Counted from the stretch's first letter, positions 52,353 to 63,291 are shown. The stretch is DNA of 64,000 nt from a bacterium (GCA_023382385.1 JAHDVH010000001.1:491611-555610); one strand, 5' to 3'. Notes: a model not told the origin generated them from the sequence alone. Numbers and translations: made by a program.

Positions 52353-52889
52353 TTACTTGCCAGTCTTTCCGGCCTTGCGGTGAATCCGCTCGCCGGTATA
52401 CATGATACCCTTGCCCTTGTAAGGTTCGGGCTTGCGAACTGCACGGATTGTGGCGGCCACTTGGCCGACCATTTCCTTGTCCGTTCCGCTGACTAACACG
52501 GTCGTCGGTCCGGTGACTTCAGTATTTACGCCCGGAGGAGCGACGATGAGTACCGGATGACTGTAGCCGACGTTGAGCAACACGCCGCGCTTCTTGGCTT
52601 CCGCCTTAAAACCGACGCCTACGATTTGCAGTTCTTTCTTGAAACCGTCCGTGACGCCCACAACCATGTTGTTGAGCAGAGCTCGCGCCAGACCATGCTT
52701 TTCGCGATGATCCTTGCGGTCGCTCGGACGGTGACAGGTCAGGGTGCCGTCTTCGAGTTTAATCTCGATATCCTGAGGAAACGTGCGCGCAAGCTCACCT
52801 TTCGGGCCTTTGACAGTAACGTCAGAGCCGTTGATCTTTACGTCGACACCTTTCGGCACTTTAATGGGGGCGCGTCCTACGCGTGACAC
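52353..52889 (-). CDS. rplF: 50S ribosomal protein L6
   Basis: 178 residues from a GTG start. Two repeated domains, with SRVGRAPIKVPKGVDVKING at the start and KPEPYKGKGIMYTGERIHRK at the end, as in the family. It lies at the base of the L7/L12 stalk. Confidence 0.98.
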   Translation of the reverse strand: MSRVGRAPIKVPKGVDVKINGSDVTVKGPKGELARTFPQDIEIKLEDGTLTCHRPSDRKDHREKHGLARALLNNMVVGVTDGFKKELQIVGVGFKAEAKKRGVLLNVGYSHPVLIVAPPGVNTEVTGPTTVLVSGTDKEMVGQVAATIRAVRKPEPYKGKGIMYTGERIHRKAGKTGK

Positions 52890-52916
52890 GTCTATCTTCT
52901 CCGTTCAGCTACAGAT

Positions 52917-53312
52917 TTACCAGATTTCCGCGACGATTTCGCCGCCCACACCGGCGCGTTGCGCCTGATTACCCGTTAACAATCCCTGCGGCGTCGTCAG
53001 AATCGCAGTACCCAATCCATTCATCACACGAGGAATTTGGTTGCGGTTCACATAGCGTCGCAGACCCGGGCTTGAGACACGGCGCAACCCTTGAATCGCG
53101 GGCTTGCCGTTTGTGTATTTCAGGTAGATACGCAGAAATCCCTGCGGACCTTCGTCCACCTGAACAAAGTCGCGGATATAATATGCTTCCATCAGAACTC
53201 GGGCGAGGTCGGCCTTCATCCGCGAGTAGGGAATATCCACCATCGTTTTGCGCGCGCGAATCGCGTTACGGACGCGCGTCAGAAAATCAGCTATGGGATC
53301 GGTCGTCGGCAT
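52917..53312 (-). CDS. rpsH: 30S ribosomal protein S8
   Basis: 131 residues. [19 protein letters not shown] and the C-terminal [20 protein letters not shown] region are standard. A primary 16S rRNA binder and, in E. coli, the spc operon repressor. Confidence 0.98.
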   Translation of the reverse strand: MPTTDPIADFLTRVRNAIRARKTMVDIPYSRMKADLARVLMEAYYIRDFVQVDEGPQGFLRIYLKYTNGKPAIQGLRRVSSPGLRRYVNRNQIPRVMNGLGTAILTTPQGLLTGNQAQRAGVGGEIVAEIW

Positions 53313-53324
53313 GAGTACTCTTGC

Positions 53325-53510
53325 TTACCAACTTGACTTAACAACACCCGGAATATCGCCGGCGTGCGCGAGTTCGCGGAAACACAAACGGCACAATCCA
53401 AACTTACGCAGCACGGCGCGTGGACGTCCACAACGGCGGCAACGGTGATAGGCACGTACCTTGAATTTCGGAGCTCTCTTCGCTTTCGCGATCAAACAGG
53501 CTTTTGCCAT
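53325..53510 (-). CDS. rpsN: 30S ribosomal protein S14, zinc type
   Basis: 61 residues, the short C+ form. Zinc ligands are CRRCGRP and, further on, [10 protein letters not shown]. It ends GVVKSSW as usual. Found between rplE and rpsH in the canonical place. Confidence 0.97.
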   Translation of the reverse strand: MAKACLIAKAKRAPKFKVRAYHRCRRCGRPRAVLRKFGLCRLCFRELAHAGDIPGVVKSSW

Positions 53511-53525
53511 AAGATTCTAATAAGG

Positions 53526-54215
53526 TTATGCGGCAGTCGCGACTTTTTTATCTTCACGCTTGCGGAAGGGCAAGCCGAGCTGCTTGAGCAACTCATAGGC
53601 TTCTTTGTCCGACTTCGCGGAAGTCACAAACGTAATGTCCATCCCGCGGATCTTCTCGACTTGATCGAGGTCGATCTCCGGGAACAGAATCTGCTCGCGC
53701 AGACCGAGTGAGAAATTGCCGCGTCCGTCAAAGCCTCGATCGGGCAGTCCGCGGAAGTCGCGGATACGCGGAGTAGCCAGCGAGATGAAACGATCCAGGA
53801 ACTCCCACATCGTATTGCGGCGCAGGGTCACAAACACACCGACAGCCATTCCCTCACGCAGCTTGAAGTTAGAGACGGACTTGCGCGCCTTTGCGACCGC
53901 GGGCTTCTGGCCGGTGATGAGTGCGAGTTCCTTGACGATGGACTCGACCACACGCGGGTTCTGAGTTGCGTCACCGCACCCGACGTTGATCGTTATTTTC
54001 TGCAAGCGGGGCACTTCCATCGGATTAGTGTAACCGAACGTCTTCTTGAGTCCGGGAACCACATTATCTTTATAGTGTGCCTGCATACGCGGGACATAGC
54101 CTGCCGGAAGCTTCGGGCGCTCGCCGGCGACGTTCATGCCGCCGCCCTTAGCCGCCTTGGGGGGCTGCTTGCCCTGCTTTGCCTGTGGCTTGCCTTTTGC
54201 CTTTTCTGCGCTCAT
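53526..54215 (-). CDS. rplE: 50S ribosomal protein L5 with N-terminal extension
   Basis: 229 residues, about 45 longer than usual. The L5 fold begins near [19 protein letters not shown] and includes [15 protein letters not shown] and [23 protein letters not shown]. The extra N-terminal segment ([21 protein letters not shown]) is Lys/Gln/Pro/Ala-rich and likely disordered. Its ATG overlaps the rplX stop (TAATG), so the start is secure unless translation begins at an internal codon. It binds 5S rRNA and touches the P-site tRNA. Confidence 0.96.
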   Translation of the reverse strand: MSAEKAKGKPQAKQGKQPPKAAKGGGMNVAGERPKLPAGYVPRMQAHYKDNVVPGLKKTFGYTNPMEVPRLQKITINVGCGDATQNPRVVESIVKELALITGQKPAVAKARKSVSNFKLREGMAVGVFVTLRRNTMWEFLDRFISLATPRIRDFRGLPDRGFDGRGNFSLGLREQILFPEIDLDQVEKIRGMDITFVTSAKSDKEAYELLKQLGLPFRKREDKKVATAA

Positions 54216-54538
54216 TATTCGGTAATCATTTCGTTAGAGACTCGCGCCACACGAACTCGCTTGTTGCCGTCGGCGGTTTTCAGCACGGCATGTCCAACGC
54301 GAGTCGGCTTGCCGCTTTTGGGGTCAATCAGCATCACGTTGGATACGTGAATCGTCCCTTCCCGCTTGATGATGCCGCCCTGCTGATTCCGCTGCGTGGG
54401 CTTGGAGTGGCGCATGATGAAGTTCACCCCTTCCACGACGATGCGCGACTTCTCGGGAAAAACCTTCAGGACTTTTCCCTTCTTGCCGCGGTCGTTTCCG
54501 GCGATCACCTGTACAATATCATTCTTACGAATCTTCAT
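54215..54538 (-). CDS. rplX: 50S ribosomal protein L24
   Basis: 107 residues. KOW motif ([21 protein letters not shown]) and [18 protein letters not shown] follow the family. An early assembly protein near the exit tunnel. Confidence 0.98.
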   Translation of the reverse strand: MKIRKNDIVQVIAGNDRGKKGKVLKVFPEKSRIVVEGVNFIMRHSKPTQRNQQGGIIKREGTIHVSNVMLIDPKSGKPTRVGHAVLKTADGNKRVRVARVSNEMITE

Positions 54539-54547
54539 GACTTAACC

Positions 54548-54916
54548 TTATAGCACCTCGGGTGCCAGCGAGACAATCTTCATGAACTGCTTCTCGCGAA
54601 GTTCACGCGCGACGGGGCCGAAAATACGGGTTCCGATCGGCTCATTGTCCTTGTTAATCAATACAGCGGCGTTCTCGTCAAAGCGGATATACGACCCGTC
54701 GGAACGACGCACTTCCTTCTTGGTCCGCACGATGACAGCGCGCGCCTTTGAACCCTTCTTCATGTTTGAATTGGGGATCGCGGTCCGCACAGACACCATG
54801 ATAATGTCGCCGACAGATGCCGAACGTCTTCCCGTGCCGCCATAGACACGGAAGCAACGGACTTTCTTGGCGCCGGTGTTGTCCGCCACGTTGAGAACTG
54901 AATATTCCTGAATCAT
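54548..54916 (-). CDS. rplN: 50S ribosomal protein L14
   Basis: 122 residues, exact family length. [20 protein letters not shown] and [20 protein letters not shown] are typical. It forms intersubunit bridges near L19 and is the RsfS binding site. Confidence 0.98.
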   Translation of the reverse strand: MIQEYSVLNVADNTGAKKVRCFRVYGGTGRRSASVGDIIMVSVRTAIPNSNMKKGSKARAVIVRTKKEVRRSDGSYIRFDENAAVLINKDNEPIGTRIFGPVARELREKQFMKIVSLAPEVL

Positions 54917-54919
54917 GGC

Positions 54920-55207
54920 CTACTTCTTTTTCTCAATGATTTCGACAAGACGCCATCTCTTGAGTTTCGACAACGGACGCGTCTCCATGATCCGCACTTT
55001 GTCTCCGATGTTGCACTCGTTCTGGCTGTCGTCGGCCATCAACTTCTTGGTGAGCTTAATGTATTTCCCGTAGAGCGGGTGTTTCACCTTGCGCTCGACT
55101 TTGACGACGATTGTCTTATCCATTTTGTTGGATACAACCACACCGACACGGGATTTGCGGACGCCGCGGGATACTTCCACGGGACGGGAAACGGCTGTTT
55201 CACTCAT
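54920..55207 (-). CDS. rpsQ: 30S ribosomal protein S17
   Basis: 95 residues. OB-fold core ([20 protein letters not shown]) with a short extra N terminus ([17 protein letters not shown]). It overlaps rpmC by four bases and rplN follows after three. Confidence 0.97.
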   Translation of the reverse strand: MSETAVSRPVEVSRGVRKSRVGVVVSNKMDKTIVVKVERKVKHPLYGKYIKLTKKLMADDSQNECNIGDKVRIMETRPLSKLKRWRLVEIIEKKK

Positions 55208-55446
55208 TTCACAGCACCCTTCTCGGCGCGCAGGCCAAGTTCGTGTTCGCGAAGGACGGTGCGAATGCGGGCGATATCGCGACGCATCGAACGCACTCTC
55301 GCGGTATTCGGAAGTTGACCGGCGTCAAGCTGAAAACGAAGAGCTTCGAGATTGTCTTCTGCTTCAACCAAGCGGTTCTTAAGTTCAAGTGATGTGAGCT
55401 CCTTGAGCTCAGTCATTCTTGCAGGTCGTGCGGAACTGGTTGCCAT
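55204..55446 (-). CDS. rpmC: 50S ribosomal protein L29
   Basis: 80 residues: two antiparallel helices ([23 protein letters not shown] and [20 protein letters not shown], given as motifs). The conserved part starts at Met11, so an internal start giving 70 residues is also possible. It lies beside the tunnel exit. Confidence 0.95.
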   Translation of the reverse strand: MATSSARPARMTELKELTSLELKNRLVEAEDNLEALRFQLDAGQLPNTARVRSMRRDIARIRTVLREHELGLRAEKGAVK

Positions 55447-55452
55447 AATTGC

Positions 55453-55872
55453 TTACGAGTGAACGACGTCGCGTTCGACAAACTTGGTTTTGATGGGGAG
55501 CTTCTGTGCGGCAAGACGCATGGCTTCCTGAGCGAGCTCGCGCGTGACGCCTTCAAGTTCAAATAGAATCCGACCGGGACGAATCACGGCCGCGTAGAAT
55601 TCGGTCGCGCCCTTGCCCTTACCCTGGCGCACTTCCAAAGGTTTCTTTGAAACGGGCTTATCCGGAAAGATGCGAATCCAGACCTTCCCGCCACGCTTGA
55701 TATGGCGTGTCATCGCAATACGCGCAGCTTCAATCTGCCGCGAAGTCATCCAGCAATCGCCCATGGCTTTCAAGCCGTATTCGCCGAACGACAGGGTCGA
55801 CCCGCAATAGTCGTAACCCTTGCGGCGGCGGCGCTGTTGCTTGCGGAATTTTAGTCTCTTCGGTGTCAGCAT
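55453..55872 (-). CDS. rplP: 50S ribosomal protein L16
   Basis: 139 residues. [20 protein letters not shown] start and [20 protein letters not shown] are typical. It organises the A-tRNA site beside the peptidyl-transferase centre. Confidence 0.98.
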   Translation of the reverse strand: MLTPKRLKFRKQQRRRRKGYDYCGSTLSFGEYGLKAMGDCWMTSRQIEAARIAMTRHIKRGGKVWIRIFPDKPVSKKPLEVRQGKGKGATEFYAAVIRPGRILFELEGVTRELAQEAMRLAAQKLPIKTKFVERDVVHS

Positions 55873-55887
55873 TGTAGTTTAATCAGT

Positions 55888-56640
55888 TTAAGAACGGCGG
55901 TTGCGATCCCGGTCGCGGTCACGACCGCGATCTCGATCATGATCTCCGCGTCCTCTCTGAACATCATGACCCTTTTCATGATGCGCTTCGCCGGACGGCG
56001 AGTTTACCTTGGCCTTGCCGATCACTTCGCCGCGGCAGATCCAGACCTTTACCCCGATGGTGCCGTACGTTGTGCGTGCGACTGAACACGCGTAGTCGAT
56101 ATCTGCACGAAGGGTGTGCAACGGCACACGGCCTTCCTTATACCCTTCAGTGCGCGACATTTCTGCTCCGCCCAGCCGTCCAGCGCACATGACCTTGATG
56201 CCTTCCGCTCCCATCCGCATCGTGGTCTGAATCGCCTTCTTCATAGCGCGGCGGAACGAGACACGACCTTCAAGCTGCTGGGCGATCATGTCGGCGACCA
56301 GCTTGGATTCAAGCTCCGGCCGCTTGATCTCGTAAATGTTCACCTGAACGTCGCGCTTCGTCAAGTTCTTCAGCTCGGCCTTGAGCTTATCCACTTCGGC
56401 GCCCTTACGGCCGATCACGATGCCCGGGCGAGCAGTCCGAATGGTCAGCGTGAGCATCTTCGGAGTGCGTTCAAATGTAACTCCGGCAACGGATGCGCCT
56501 TTCAGGCGCTGCAGGAGATACTTACGGAGATAGAGATCTTCTTCGAGCTTGTCGGCGAAATTGCGTTCATCGAACCAGTGGCTGTTCCATGTTCTGATGA
56601 TACCGACGCGAAGGCCGAGCGGATTGACTTTTTGACCCAC
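55888..56640 (-). CDS. rpsC: 30S ribosomal protein S3 with Arg-Asp repeat tail
   Basis: 250 residues. Type II KH domain ([19 protein letters not shown]) and the conserved C domain ([36 protein letters not shown]) form part of the mRNA entry helicase site. After about residue 218 comes an unusual His/Gly then Arg-Asp tail ([20 protein letters not shown]), coded by short GC-rich repeats. S3 tails vary, but RD repeats are uncommon. Confidence 0.97.
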   Translation of the reverse strand: MGQKVNPLGLRVGIIRTWNSHWFDERNFADKLEEDLYLRKYLLQRLKGASVAGVTFERTPKMLTLTIRTARPGIVIGRKGAEVDKLKAELKNLTKRDVQVNIYEIKRPELESKLVADMIAQQLEGRVSFRRAMKKAIQTTMRMGAEGIKVMCAGRLGGAEMSRTEGYKEGRVPLHTLRADIDYACSVARTTYGTIGVKVWICRGEVIGKAKVNSPSGEAHHEKGHDVQRGRGDHDRDRGRDRDRDRNRRS

Positions 56641-56646
56641 TGGGGA

Positions 56647-57138
56647 TTACGACTTTGTTTTACGTGTGGACGTTTTCTTGGCGGCCGACTTGGTCGCACT
56701 CTTCTTCACAGCCGCTTTTTTTGCGGCAGTCTTCTTCACTGGCTTTGTTTCAACGGCCTCGGCCGTCTCCGACGTGGCTTCCTCGACAGCAACCTTCGAC
56801 GGCGCCGCGACAATCACAGTCAAGTGCGACATCCGCTTCTTAATCGGCGTGGCACGGCCCTGCGCGCGCGGCAGGAAGCGGTGCATCGTCGGACCTTCGT
56901 CAGCGAAGATCGCGCGCACCAGCAGGCTGTCGATGTCGGCGGAAGTCGCGTCAAAGAGCTGGGCATAATTCGCCACAGCGGACTGAATCGCCTTAAGCGT
57001 CGGCGTAGCGGCCGAACGCGGAGTAAATTTTAGAATATTGATGGCTTCGTTGACGTTCTTGCCACGCACAAGGTCTGCGACGAGACGCATCTTGCGGGGA
57101 GTAACGCGAACAAAGCGGGCAACGCATCGAGCTTCCAT
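56647..57138 (-). CDS. rplV: 50S ribosomal protein L22 with histone H1-like tail
   Basis: 163 residues, about 50 longer than usual. The core (RFVRVTPRKMRLVADLVRGK, then RAQGRATPIKKRMSHLTVIV with the tunnel hairpin) is followed by Val/Ala/Glu linker and an Ala/Lys-rich tail (TAAKKAAVKKSATKSAAKK). Core function: lining the peptide exit tunnel. Confidence 0.97.
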   Translation of the reverse strand: MEARCVARFVRVTPRKMRLVADLVRGKNVNEAINILKFTPRSAATPTLKAIQSAVANYAQLFDATSADIDSLLVRAIFADEGPTMHRFLPRAQGRATPIKKRMSHLTVIVAAPSKVAVEEATSETAEAVETKPVKKTAAKKAAVKKSATKSAAKKTSTRKTKS

Positions 57139-57147
57139 CGGAAATCC

Positions 57148-57435
57148 TTACTTCTTCTTGGCGGTGGTTTCCGCCTTCTTTTCCGTATGGCCCTTAAACG
57201 TACGGGTCGGAGAGAACTCTCCGAGCTTATGGCCGACCATGTTCTCCGTGATATACACGGGCAGGAACTTGCGGCCATTGTGCACAGCCAGCGTATGACC
57301 CACGAATTCGGGGGAGATGACGCTGCGGCGTGACCACGTTTTCAACACCTTCTTCTCGCTGCGTTCATTCATCTGCTGAACACGCATTTCGAGGCGGGGG
57401 TCGATATACGGACCTTTTTTGAGCGAACGTGCCAT
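57148..57435 (-). CDS. rpsS: 30S ribosomal protein S19
   Basis: 95 residues. [20 protein letters not shown] and [20 protein letters not shown] are the family hallmarks. It binds with S13 in the head of the small subunit. Confidence 0.98.
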   Translation of the reverse strand: MARSLKKGPYIDPRLEMRVQQMNERSEKKVLKTWSRRSVISPEFVGHTLAVHNGRKFLPVYITENMVGHKLGEFSPTRTFKGHTEKKAETTAKKK

Positions 57436-57441
57436 TTCGGA

Positions 57442-58287
57442 TTATACGAGTTGCGTCTTGTCGCGACGGCGACGGACGATCAGTTTATTGGACTTCTTGC
57501 GCGGATTGCGCGTTTTCAAACCTTTTGTAATCTTGCCCCAGGGCGTCGTCGGATGACGACCGCCGGACGAACGGCCCTCACCACCACCCATCGGATGGTC
57601 AACCGGATTCTTCGTCACACCGCGGTTGTGCGGACGCCGACCCAGCCAGCGTGTGCGACCGGCTTTGCCGGACACGACGCTTTCGTGGTCGAGGTTGCCG
57701 ACTTGACCGATCGTGGCCATGCACTGCGCAGGCACGCGCCGCACTTCACCGGACGGAATCTTGATCAGAGCATACTTGGTATCGACCGCCATCAACTGGC
57801 AAACGACTCCGGCACTGCGTGCGATCTGCCCGCCTTTGCCGGGACGCATTTCGATATTGTGAATAAACGTCGCCAGCGGAATCTTCGCGAGCGGGATTGC
57901 ATTGCCAACCCGAATATCGGCCTCAGTCTTCGACGAGACGACCGTATCTCCGACCTTCAGGCCTTCGGGCGCGAGGATGTAGCGCTTCTCGCCGTCGGCG
58001 TAGAAGAGCAGGGCGATATTCGCGGAGCGATTGGGATCGTACTCCACACGCTCAACTTTAGCTGGAATATCAAACTTATTGCGGCGGAAATCGACCACCC
58101 GATAGCGGCGCTTGTGTCCGCCACCGATATTGATGTTGGTGGCCCGCCCGCGATTATTGCGGCCACCCGACTTTGCCAGCGGCTCAACCAGACTCTTCTC
58201 TGGCTCACCGGTCCACAGGCCATCGCGCACGAGCACCGTGCGGTAGCGTTGCGAGGGGGTCAGGGGGCGAAACTTCTTCAGCGGCAT
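57442..58287 (-). CDS. rplB: 50S ribosomal protein L2
   Basis: 281 residues. [20 protein letters not shown] and [18 protein letters not shown], which carries the conserved His needed for peptidyl transfer, are intact. A primary 23S binder needed for subunit joining. Confidence 0.98.
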   Translation of the reverse strand: MPLKKFRPLTPSQRYRTVLVRDGLWTGEPEKSLVEPLAKSGGRNNRGRATNINIGGGHKRRYRVVDFRRNKFDIPAKVERVEYDPNRSANIALLFYADGEKRYILAPEGLKVGDTVVSSKTEADIRVGNAIPLAKIPLATFIHNIEMRPGKGGQIARSAGVVCQLMAVDTKYALIKIPSGEVRRVPAQCMATIGQVGNLDHESVVSGKAGRTRWLGRRPHNRGVTKNPVDHPMGGGEGRSSGGRHPTTPWGKITKGLKTRNPRKKSNKLIVRRRRDKTQLV

Positions 58288-58302
58288 GATTCAGGTAAAT
58301 CT

Positions 58303-58593
58303 TTAGACGTTCTGCGCGAGTTCGATCGATTCGCCCTTTTTGAGCGTGACGATCGCCTTCTTCCAATTGGGGCGGCGGCCTTCAAAACGGCCCAACCGCT
58401 TCACCTTGCCGCGGACGTTCATGGTTTGAACACCCACGACGGTGACTTCATATTTCTTTTCAACAGCGCGCTTGATTTCAACCTTATTCGCACTGGTGTC
58501 AACGACAAACGCATATTGATTATGTGCGTCTTGAGCGGCGGCGACCTTTTCGGTCAGAAGCGGCTTGCGCAGGACGGAACGCTTATGCAGCAT
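58303..58593 (-). CDS. rplW: 50S ribosomal protein L23
   Basis: 96 residues. VLRKPLLTEKVAAAQDAHNQ and VVGVQTMNVRGKVKRLGRF are typical. It is the docking point for trigger factor and SRP at the tunnel exit. Overlaps rplD by 11 bases. Confidence 0.97.
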   Translation of the reverse strand: MLHKRSVLRKPLLTEKVAAAQDAHNQYAFVVDTSANKVEIKRAVEKKYEVTVVGVQTMNVRGKVKRLGRFEGRRPNWKKAIVTLKKGESIELAQNV

Positions 58594-59218
58594 GGTTCAA
58601 TCCTTTCAGCAACGTTTGCACCGCACTTTTCTGGATAATCAATGTGGAGCACTTCAGCAAGTCGCGGGTGGAAGCCGCATCGGCTCGCGTCACTGCGGCG
58701 CCCGGCAGATTGCGCACACTCAGCAGGATGTTCTGACTGTATTCGGGAGTCAGGAAGAGCACTTTGTGATCCGCAAGAGCCATCTTTTCGATCATCGCAA
58801 CCATCTCGCGCGTCTTGGGCGAATCCATCGTAAAGTCTTCGACGACGCGAATACGGTCTTCGCGCGCCTTCAAGATCACGGCACTGCGGCGGGCCAGGGC
58901 CTTAACCTTTTGCGGCACGCCGATATGATACGTGTGCGGCATCGGTCCGAAGATCGTACCGCCGCCGGGGTTCAACGGCGAACGCGTGGATCCTTGACGA
59001 GCAACACCGCGTCCCTTCTGCTTGAACGGCTTGCGACCGCCGCCGCGGACGTAGCTGCGGCTCTTGGTCTTGTGCGTGCCTTGGCGCTGCGCGGCTTCTT
59101 CACTGCGCACCGCCAGCCACATCGCATGTTCATTCGGCTCGAGCGCAAGCAGGCTATCCGGCAGTTCCACCGAATCGCCGCTCAAGGAGCCATCACGTTT
59201 ATAAACTTTGAGATTCAT
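58583..59218 (-). CDS. rplD: 50S ribosomal protein L4
   Basis: 211 residues. The extended loop (GGGRKPFKQKGRGVARQGST) that reaches into the exit tunnel is present. In E. coli L4 represses the S10 operon; no leader of that sort can be recognised here, since only 37 bases separate rpsJ from fusA. Confidence 0.97.
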   Translation of the reverse strand: MNLKVYKRDGSLSGDSVELPDSLLALEPNEHAMWLAVRSEEAAQRQGTHKTKSRSYVRGGGRKPFKQKGRGVARQGSTRSPLNPGGGTIFGPMPHTYHIGVPQKVKALARRSAVILKAREDRIRVVEDFTMDSPKTREMVAMIEKMALADHKVLFLTPEYSQNILLSVRNLPGAAVTRADAASTRDLLKCSTLIIQKSAVQTLLKGLNHAA

Positions 59219-59841
59219 CGGTCTTGTTTCCCTACGATCACAATACCGTGATTGGGACCGGGGATCGCTCCGCCAATCATGATCAGATTGGCTTCCGCAT
59301 CAACCCGGATAACTTTCAAATTCTTGACGGTCACGCGCTCCGCTCCCATACGACCCGGCATCCGTAAACCCGGCAACGTACGACCGGGGAACGTGTTGGA
59401 GCCGATCGAACCGCCGTGGCGGAAGAACTCGTGAGTACCGTGAGTCATCGTCTGGCGATTGAACTTATGCCGCTTGATGACACCGGCGAATCCGCGTCCC
59501 TTGGAGGTCCCGGTAACTTGCACTTTTTCCCCGACCTTGAAGAGATCGCAGGCCAGCGAGTCACCGATCTTCTTGCCCTCGACCGTCATGTCGCGGAATT
59601 CGCGCTCGATTCGCGGAGCGGTGATACTGAGCGACTTGTAGTGCCCTTTCATCGGCATGGGCACGAGCTTGTCGCGCTTTTGGCCGAATCCGAGACAGAG
59701 CGCATTGTAGCCGTGCTTGTCTTCGGTGCGGATATTTGTGATCTGGTTCGGCCCAAGTTCAATGACAGTCACCGGAATAACGGTACCTTTTTCATCGAAC
59801 ACCCGGGTCATCCCGACTTTCTTCCCAATCAGCCCTGTCAT
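59215..59841 (-). CDS. rplC: 50S ribosomal protein L3
   Basis: 208 residues. [20 protein letters not shown] start and the central loop ([20 protein letters not shown]) near the peptidyl-transferase centre are typical. Overlaps rpsJ and rplD by four bases each. Confidence 0.98.
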   Translation of the reverse strand: MTGLIGKKVGMTRVFDEKGTVIPVTVIELGPNQITNIRTEDKHGYNALCLGFGQKRDKLVPMPMKGHYKSLSITAPRIEREFRDMTVEGKKIGDSLACDLFKVGEKVQVTGTSKGRGFAGVIKRHKFNRQTMTHGTHEFFRHGGSIGSNTFPGRTLPGLRMPGRMGAERVTVKNLKVIRVDAEANLIMIGGAIPGPNHGIVIVGKQDR

Positions 59842-60149
59842 GTCTTGATCTCGATGTCTACGCCGGCGGGCAACTCGATGCGGATGAGGGCGTCGATTGT
59901 GCGCGGCGAGGAGTTATGAATGTCAATTAGACGCTTATGAATGCGCGTCTCGAACTGTTCACGTGACTTCTTATCGGAATGCGGCGAGCGGTTTACCGTG
60001 TAGACCGTGCGTCGCGTCGGCAGCGGAATCGGACCGGAAATGACCGCGCCCGTTTGCTTTGCCGTTTGAATGATTTTTTCCGTCGACTTGTCGATCAGAT
60101 TGTGATCGTAACTCTTAAGCCTGATCCGGATAGAGGATTGTTGTGCCAT
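59838..60149 (-). CDS. rpsJ: 30S ribosomal protein S10
   Basis: 103 residues. [20 protein letters not shown] and [19 protein letters not shown] match the family. It also serves as NusE in antitermination. It directly follows fusA without an intervening tuf. Confidence 0.98.
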   Translation of the reverse strand: MAQQSSIRIRLKSYDHNLIDKSTEKIIQTAKQTGAVISGPIPLPTRRTVYTVNRSPHSDKKSREQFETRIHKRLIDIHNSSPRTIDALIRIELPAGVDIEIKT

Positions 60150-60186
60150 GCGAAGAGGTGGGGTTTTGTGCGGATCGGCGGTTGAC

Positions 60187-62298
60187 TTAGCGCTTTTCGA
60201 GGATCTTCTCGGAAATGGACTTGGGCACTTCCATGAAGTGGTCGAACTGCATGGTGAAGATAGCGCGTCCCTGCGTCAGCGAACGCAGACTGGTCGCGTA
60301 GCCGAACATTTCCGAAAGCGGGACCATTGCATTGACGACCTGCCCATCGGCACGCGGATGCATTTCCTGAATGCGACCGCGGCGCGAGTTCAAGTCGCCC
60401 ACGACATTGCCCAGATACGAATCCGGGGTGACGACCTCGACCTTCATAATCGGTTCCATGAGCGCGGGGTTCGCCTTCGTAACCGCTTCACGCAAGGCCA
60501 TTCCGCCGCAAATCTTGAACGCCATTTCGTTCGAGTCAACTTCGTGGTACGAACCGTCCACAAGCTCGACTTTCACGTCCATGATCGGGAAGCCTGCCAG
60601 AGGGCCGTTGGCCATAGCGTCTTCCATACCCTTATGAACAGCCGGGATGTATTCCTTCGGAATCGCACCGCCGACAATCTTATTCTCAAAGACCAACCCG
60701 CTGCCCGGCGCACCCGGAGACACATTAATCACCACGTGCGCATATTGACCGCGACCACCGCTCTGCTTGGCAAACTTGTGATTGACCGAAGCAGACTGGC
60801 GGATACACTCTTTGTAGGACACTTGCGGAGCACCCACGACCGCTTCAACCTTGAACTCGCGCATCAGGCGATCCACGAGAATTTCGAGGTGCAATTCGCC
60901 CATTCCGGCGATGACTGTCTGACCGGTTTCCTCGTTGAACTTCACGTGGAAGGTCGGGTCCTCTTCGGCCAGGCGGGCGAGAGATTCAGAAATCTTGTCC
61001 TGATCTGCTCGGGTTTTCGGCTCGATAGCAATCTCGATCACCGGCGTCGGGAAGTCCATCTTTTCGAGCAGAATCGGCGACTTCGGGTCACACAGCGTGT
61101 CCCCAGTGCGCACGTCCTTCAATCCGACGACAGCGCAGATATCACCCGCTTCGACTGCGGACATTTCTTCACGCTTATCGGCGAACATGCGGACGATGCG
61201 GGAGATTCGCTCGCGCTTATCGCGCGTGGAATTGTAAATCGCGGAACCTGCATCCAGTTTGCCCGAGTAGACGCGAACGTAGGTCAGACGGCCGACATAA
61301 GGATCTGTCAGAATCTTGAACGCCAGCGCGGCGAAGGGCTGTTCCACATCGGGGTGTCGGAGCAATTCCTCTTCCGTGTTGGGATTCAATCCGGAAACCT
61401 CGCCCACATCCAGCGGGGACGGCAGCAGCTCGACGATCGCATCCAACAGACGCTGCACGCCTTTGTTCTTGAACGACGCGCCGCACAGAACGGGGAAACA
61501 CTTCAGTGCGATGGTCGCCTTGCGCAGCGCGGCCATAACTTCGTCTTTGAGCAGCGGCTCGCCGGCAAGGAACTTCTCAAGCAGGTTGTCGTCAAATTCG
61601 GCAACGGACTCGAGCAGCTTCTCCCGCCAGTGACTGGCAATGTCAAACATGTCCTTCGGGACATCAAATTCCTCGAAGTGCATGCCGTGCGAATCTTCGA
61701 CCCAGACGATGGACTTGAACGAAATCAAGTCAATCACACCCTGGAACATATCGGCGGATCCGATGGGGATTGTAATCGGCACCGGATTCGCATGCAGCTG
61801 CGTGCGAATCATGTCAACGGCGCGGAAGAAATCCGCTCCGGCACGATCCATCTTATTGACGAAGCAAATCCGCGGAACTTTGTAGCGATTGGCCTGACGC
61901 CAGACTGTTTCCGACTGCGGTTCCACGCCGCCTACGGCACAGAACAAGGCCACAGCGCCGTCCAGGACGCGCAGGCTGCGCTCGACCTCGACGGTGAAAT
62001 CCACGTGACCGGGGGTGTCGATGATGTTAATCCGGTGGTTCTGCCATTCGCAAGTGGTCGAAGCGGAGGTGATCGTAATCCCGCGCTCCTTCTCCTGCTC
62101 CATCCAGTCCATCGTCGCACCGCCCTCATGCACTTCGCCCATGCGGTGCAGACGGCCCGTATAAAACAGAATGCGCTCCGTCGTTGTCGTTTTGCCGGCG
62201 TCGATATGGGCCATAATGCCGATATTGCGCGTGCGGTTCAACAGGTCTACGGACGGATTGACCTTCTCTTTTTGTGCGGTTTTCGGAGCGTTGGACAC
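60187..62298 (-). CDS. fusA: Elongation factor G
   Basis: 703 residues. G-domain motifs [22 protein letters not shown] and NKMDRAGAD are intact, with domains II to V following ([14 protein letters not shown] in III, RPGAD-like [20 protein letters not shown] in IV/V). It drives translocation of tRNA and mRNA on the ribosome. The usual downstream tuf is absent. Confidence 0.98.
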   Translation of the reverse strand: MSNAPKTAQKEKVNPSVDLLNRTRNIGIMAHIDAGKTTTTERILFYTGRLHRMGEVHEGGATMDWMEQEKERGITITSASTTCEWQNHRINIIDTPGHVDFTVEVERSLRVLDGAVALFCAVGGVEPQSETVWRQANRYKVPRICFVNKMDRAGADFFRAVDMIRTQLHANPVPITIPIGSADMFQGVIDLISFKSIVWVEDSHGMHFEEFDVPKDMFDIASHWREKLLESVAEFDDNLLEKFLAGEPLLKDEVMAALRKATIALKCFPVLCGASFKNKGVQRLLDAIVELLPSPLDVGEVSGLNPNTEEELLRHPDVEQPFAALAFKILTDPYVGRLTYVRVYSGKLDAGSAIYNSTRDKRERISRIVRMFADKREEMSAVEAGDICAVVGLKDVRTGDTLCDPKSPILLEKMDFPTPVIEIAIEPKTRADQDKISESLARLAEEDPTFHVKFNEETGQTVIAGMGELHLEILVDRLMREFKVEAVVGAPQVSYKECIRQSASVNHKFAKQSGGRGQYAHVVINVSPGAPGSGLVFENKIVGGAIPKEYIPAVHKGMEDAMANGPLAGFPIMDVKVELVDGSYHEVDSNEMAFKICGGMALREAVTKANPALMEPIMKVEVVTPDSYLGNVVGDLNSRRGRIQEMHPRADGQVVNAMVPLSEMFGYATSLRSLTQGRAIFTMQFDHFMEVPKSISEKILEKR

Positions 62299-62340
62299 GA
62301 TTAAATCACCGTTAACAGAACTTGTTCACAGATTGCAGTA

Positions 62341-62811
62341 TTACCAGCGGAAATGCGCGAAGGCCTTGTTGGCCTCGGCCATCTTGTGCGTTTCGTCGCG
62401 CTTCTTGACAGCGCTGCCTTCGCCCTTTGCCGCAGCGATCATTTCGCCGGCAAGTTTTTCGGCCATCGTCTTCTCACCGCGAGCCTTTGAGTAGGAAATC
62501 AGCCAGCGGATGGCCAACGCCTGGCGACGGGAAGGGTTCACCTCTACAGGAACCTGATAGGTGGCACCACCGACGCGGCGGCTCTTGACTTCGACAATCG
62601 GCGCCACGTTTTTCATGGCTTTGGTGAAGACTTCCAGCGGATCGGACTTGGCCTTCTTTTCGATCAGGTCAAAGGCACCGTAGAACATTCGTTCTGCAAC
62701 GGAGCGCTTACCACGGCGCAGCAGGCCGTTTATGAAGGAAGCCACCTGAATCGAACCGAACTTGGGATCGGCGGGGACTTCACGTTTAACAATTCGTTTA
62801 CGACGAGGCAT
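62341..62811 (-). CDS. rpsG: 30S ribosomal protein S7
   Basis: 156 residues. [20 protein letters not shown] start and [20 protein letters not shown] are typical. It starts assembly of the small-subunit head and lies by the E site. Confidence 0.98.
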   Translation of the reverse strand: MPRRKRIVKREVPADPKFGSIQVASFINGLLRRGKRSVAERMFYGAFDLIEKKAKSDPLEVFTKAMKNVAPIVEVKSRRVGGATYQVPVEVNPSRRQALAIRWLISYSKARGEKTMAEKLAGEMIAAAKGEGSAVKKRDETHKMAEANKAFAHFRW

Positions 62812-62820
62812 AACTTAAAA

Positions 62821-63216
62821 CTACTTCTTGCCCTTGGTTTGAACGGCGGCTTTCTTCTTCGTGCCGTACTTCGAGCGGCCTTGCTTGCGGCCATCCACTC
62901 CGGCGGTATCCAGAATTCCGCGAATAATATGGTAACGCACGCCCGGCAAGTCCTTGACACGACCACCGCGAATCATGACCAGAGAGTGTTCCTGAAGGTT
63001 GTGTCCTTCTCCGGGAATATAAGCCGTCACGACGACGCCGTTTGTCAGCTTGACACGTGCGACTTTGCGCAGCGCAGAGTTCGGCTTCTTGGGGGTAGTA
63101 GTGTAGACACGAGTGCATACCCCCCGCCGCTGCGGGCAGTTCATCAGAGCCGGTGCGGAAGACTTATATTGCGCAGCTTCCCGGCCTGAACGGATAAGTT
63201 GTTGAATCGTGGGCAA
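62821..63216 (-). CDS. rpsL: 30S ribosomal protein S12
   Basis: 131 residues. [21 protein letters not shown]-type motif and [20 protein letters not shown] are standard; [10 protein letters not shown] follows. It monitors codon-anticodon pairing in the A site. First gene of the str block, with a strong promoter upstream. Confidence 0.98.
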   Translation of the reverse strand: MPTIQQLIRSGREAAQYKSSAPALMNCPQRRGVCTRVYTTTPKKPNSALRKVARVKLTNGVVVTAYIPGEGHNLQEHSLVMIRGGRVKDLPGVRYHIIRGILDTAGVDGRKQGRSKYGTKKKAAVQTKGKK

Positions 63217-63248
63217 GGTTCTAAGAAATTTTGTGGCGTAGATTAGCT

Positions 63249-63277
63249 AATTTAAGGATCGAGCTTGGGATTGTCAA
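63249..63277 (-). promoter_or_regulatory. Promoter of the str (rpsL-rpsG-fusA) block
   Basis: TTGACA (63277-63272), 17-bp spacer, TAAATT (63254-63249), with a start near 63242 and a leader of about 25 bases. The spacer carries the sequence CCCAAGCTCG (63269-63260), which is also in the adjacent hairpin. Confidence 0.8.
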
Positions 63278-63291
63278 GTGAGTCGAGAGGC

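Noticed and set aside
55888-56000. Short GC-rich repeats at the end of rpsC taken as a CRISPR or mobile repeat
   Set aside because: They are in frame and code the Arg-Asp tail of S3; spacing and length do not fit a CRISPR array.
57451-58638. A 395-codon plus-strand open frame opposite rplB and rplW
   Set aside because: Same cause: antisense frame of highly biased ribosomal genes, spanning two real genes and without recognisable motifs.
60148-62304. A 718-codon open frame on the plus strand, exactly opposite fusA
   Set aside because: It mirrors fusA in length and is a by-product of strong codon bias on the coding strand. Its translation is His/Arg/Asp-rich with no family features, while fusA is unmistakable.
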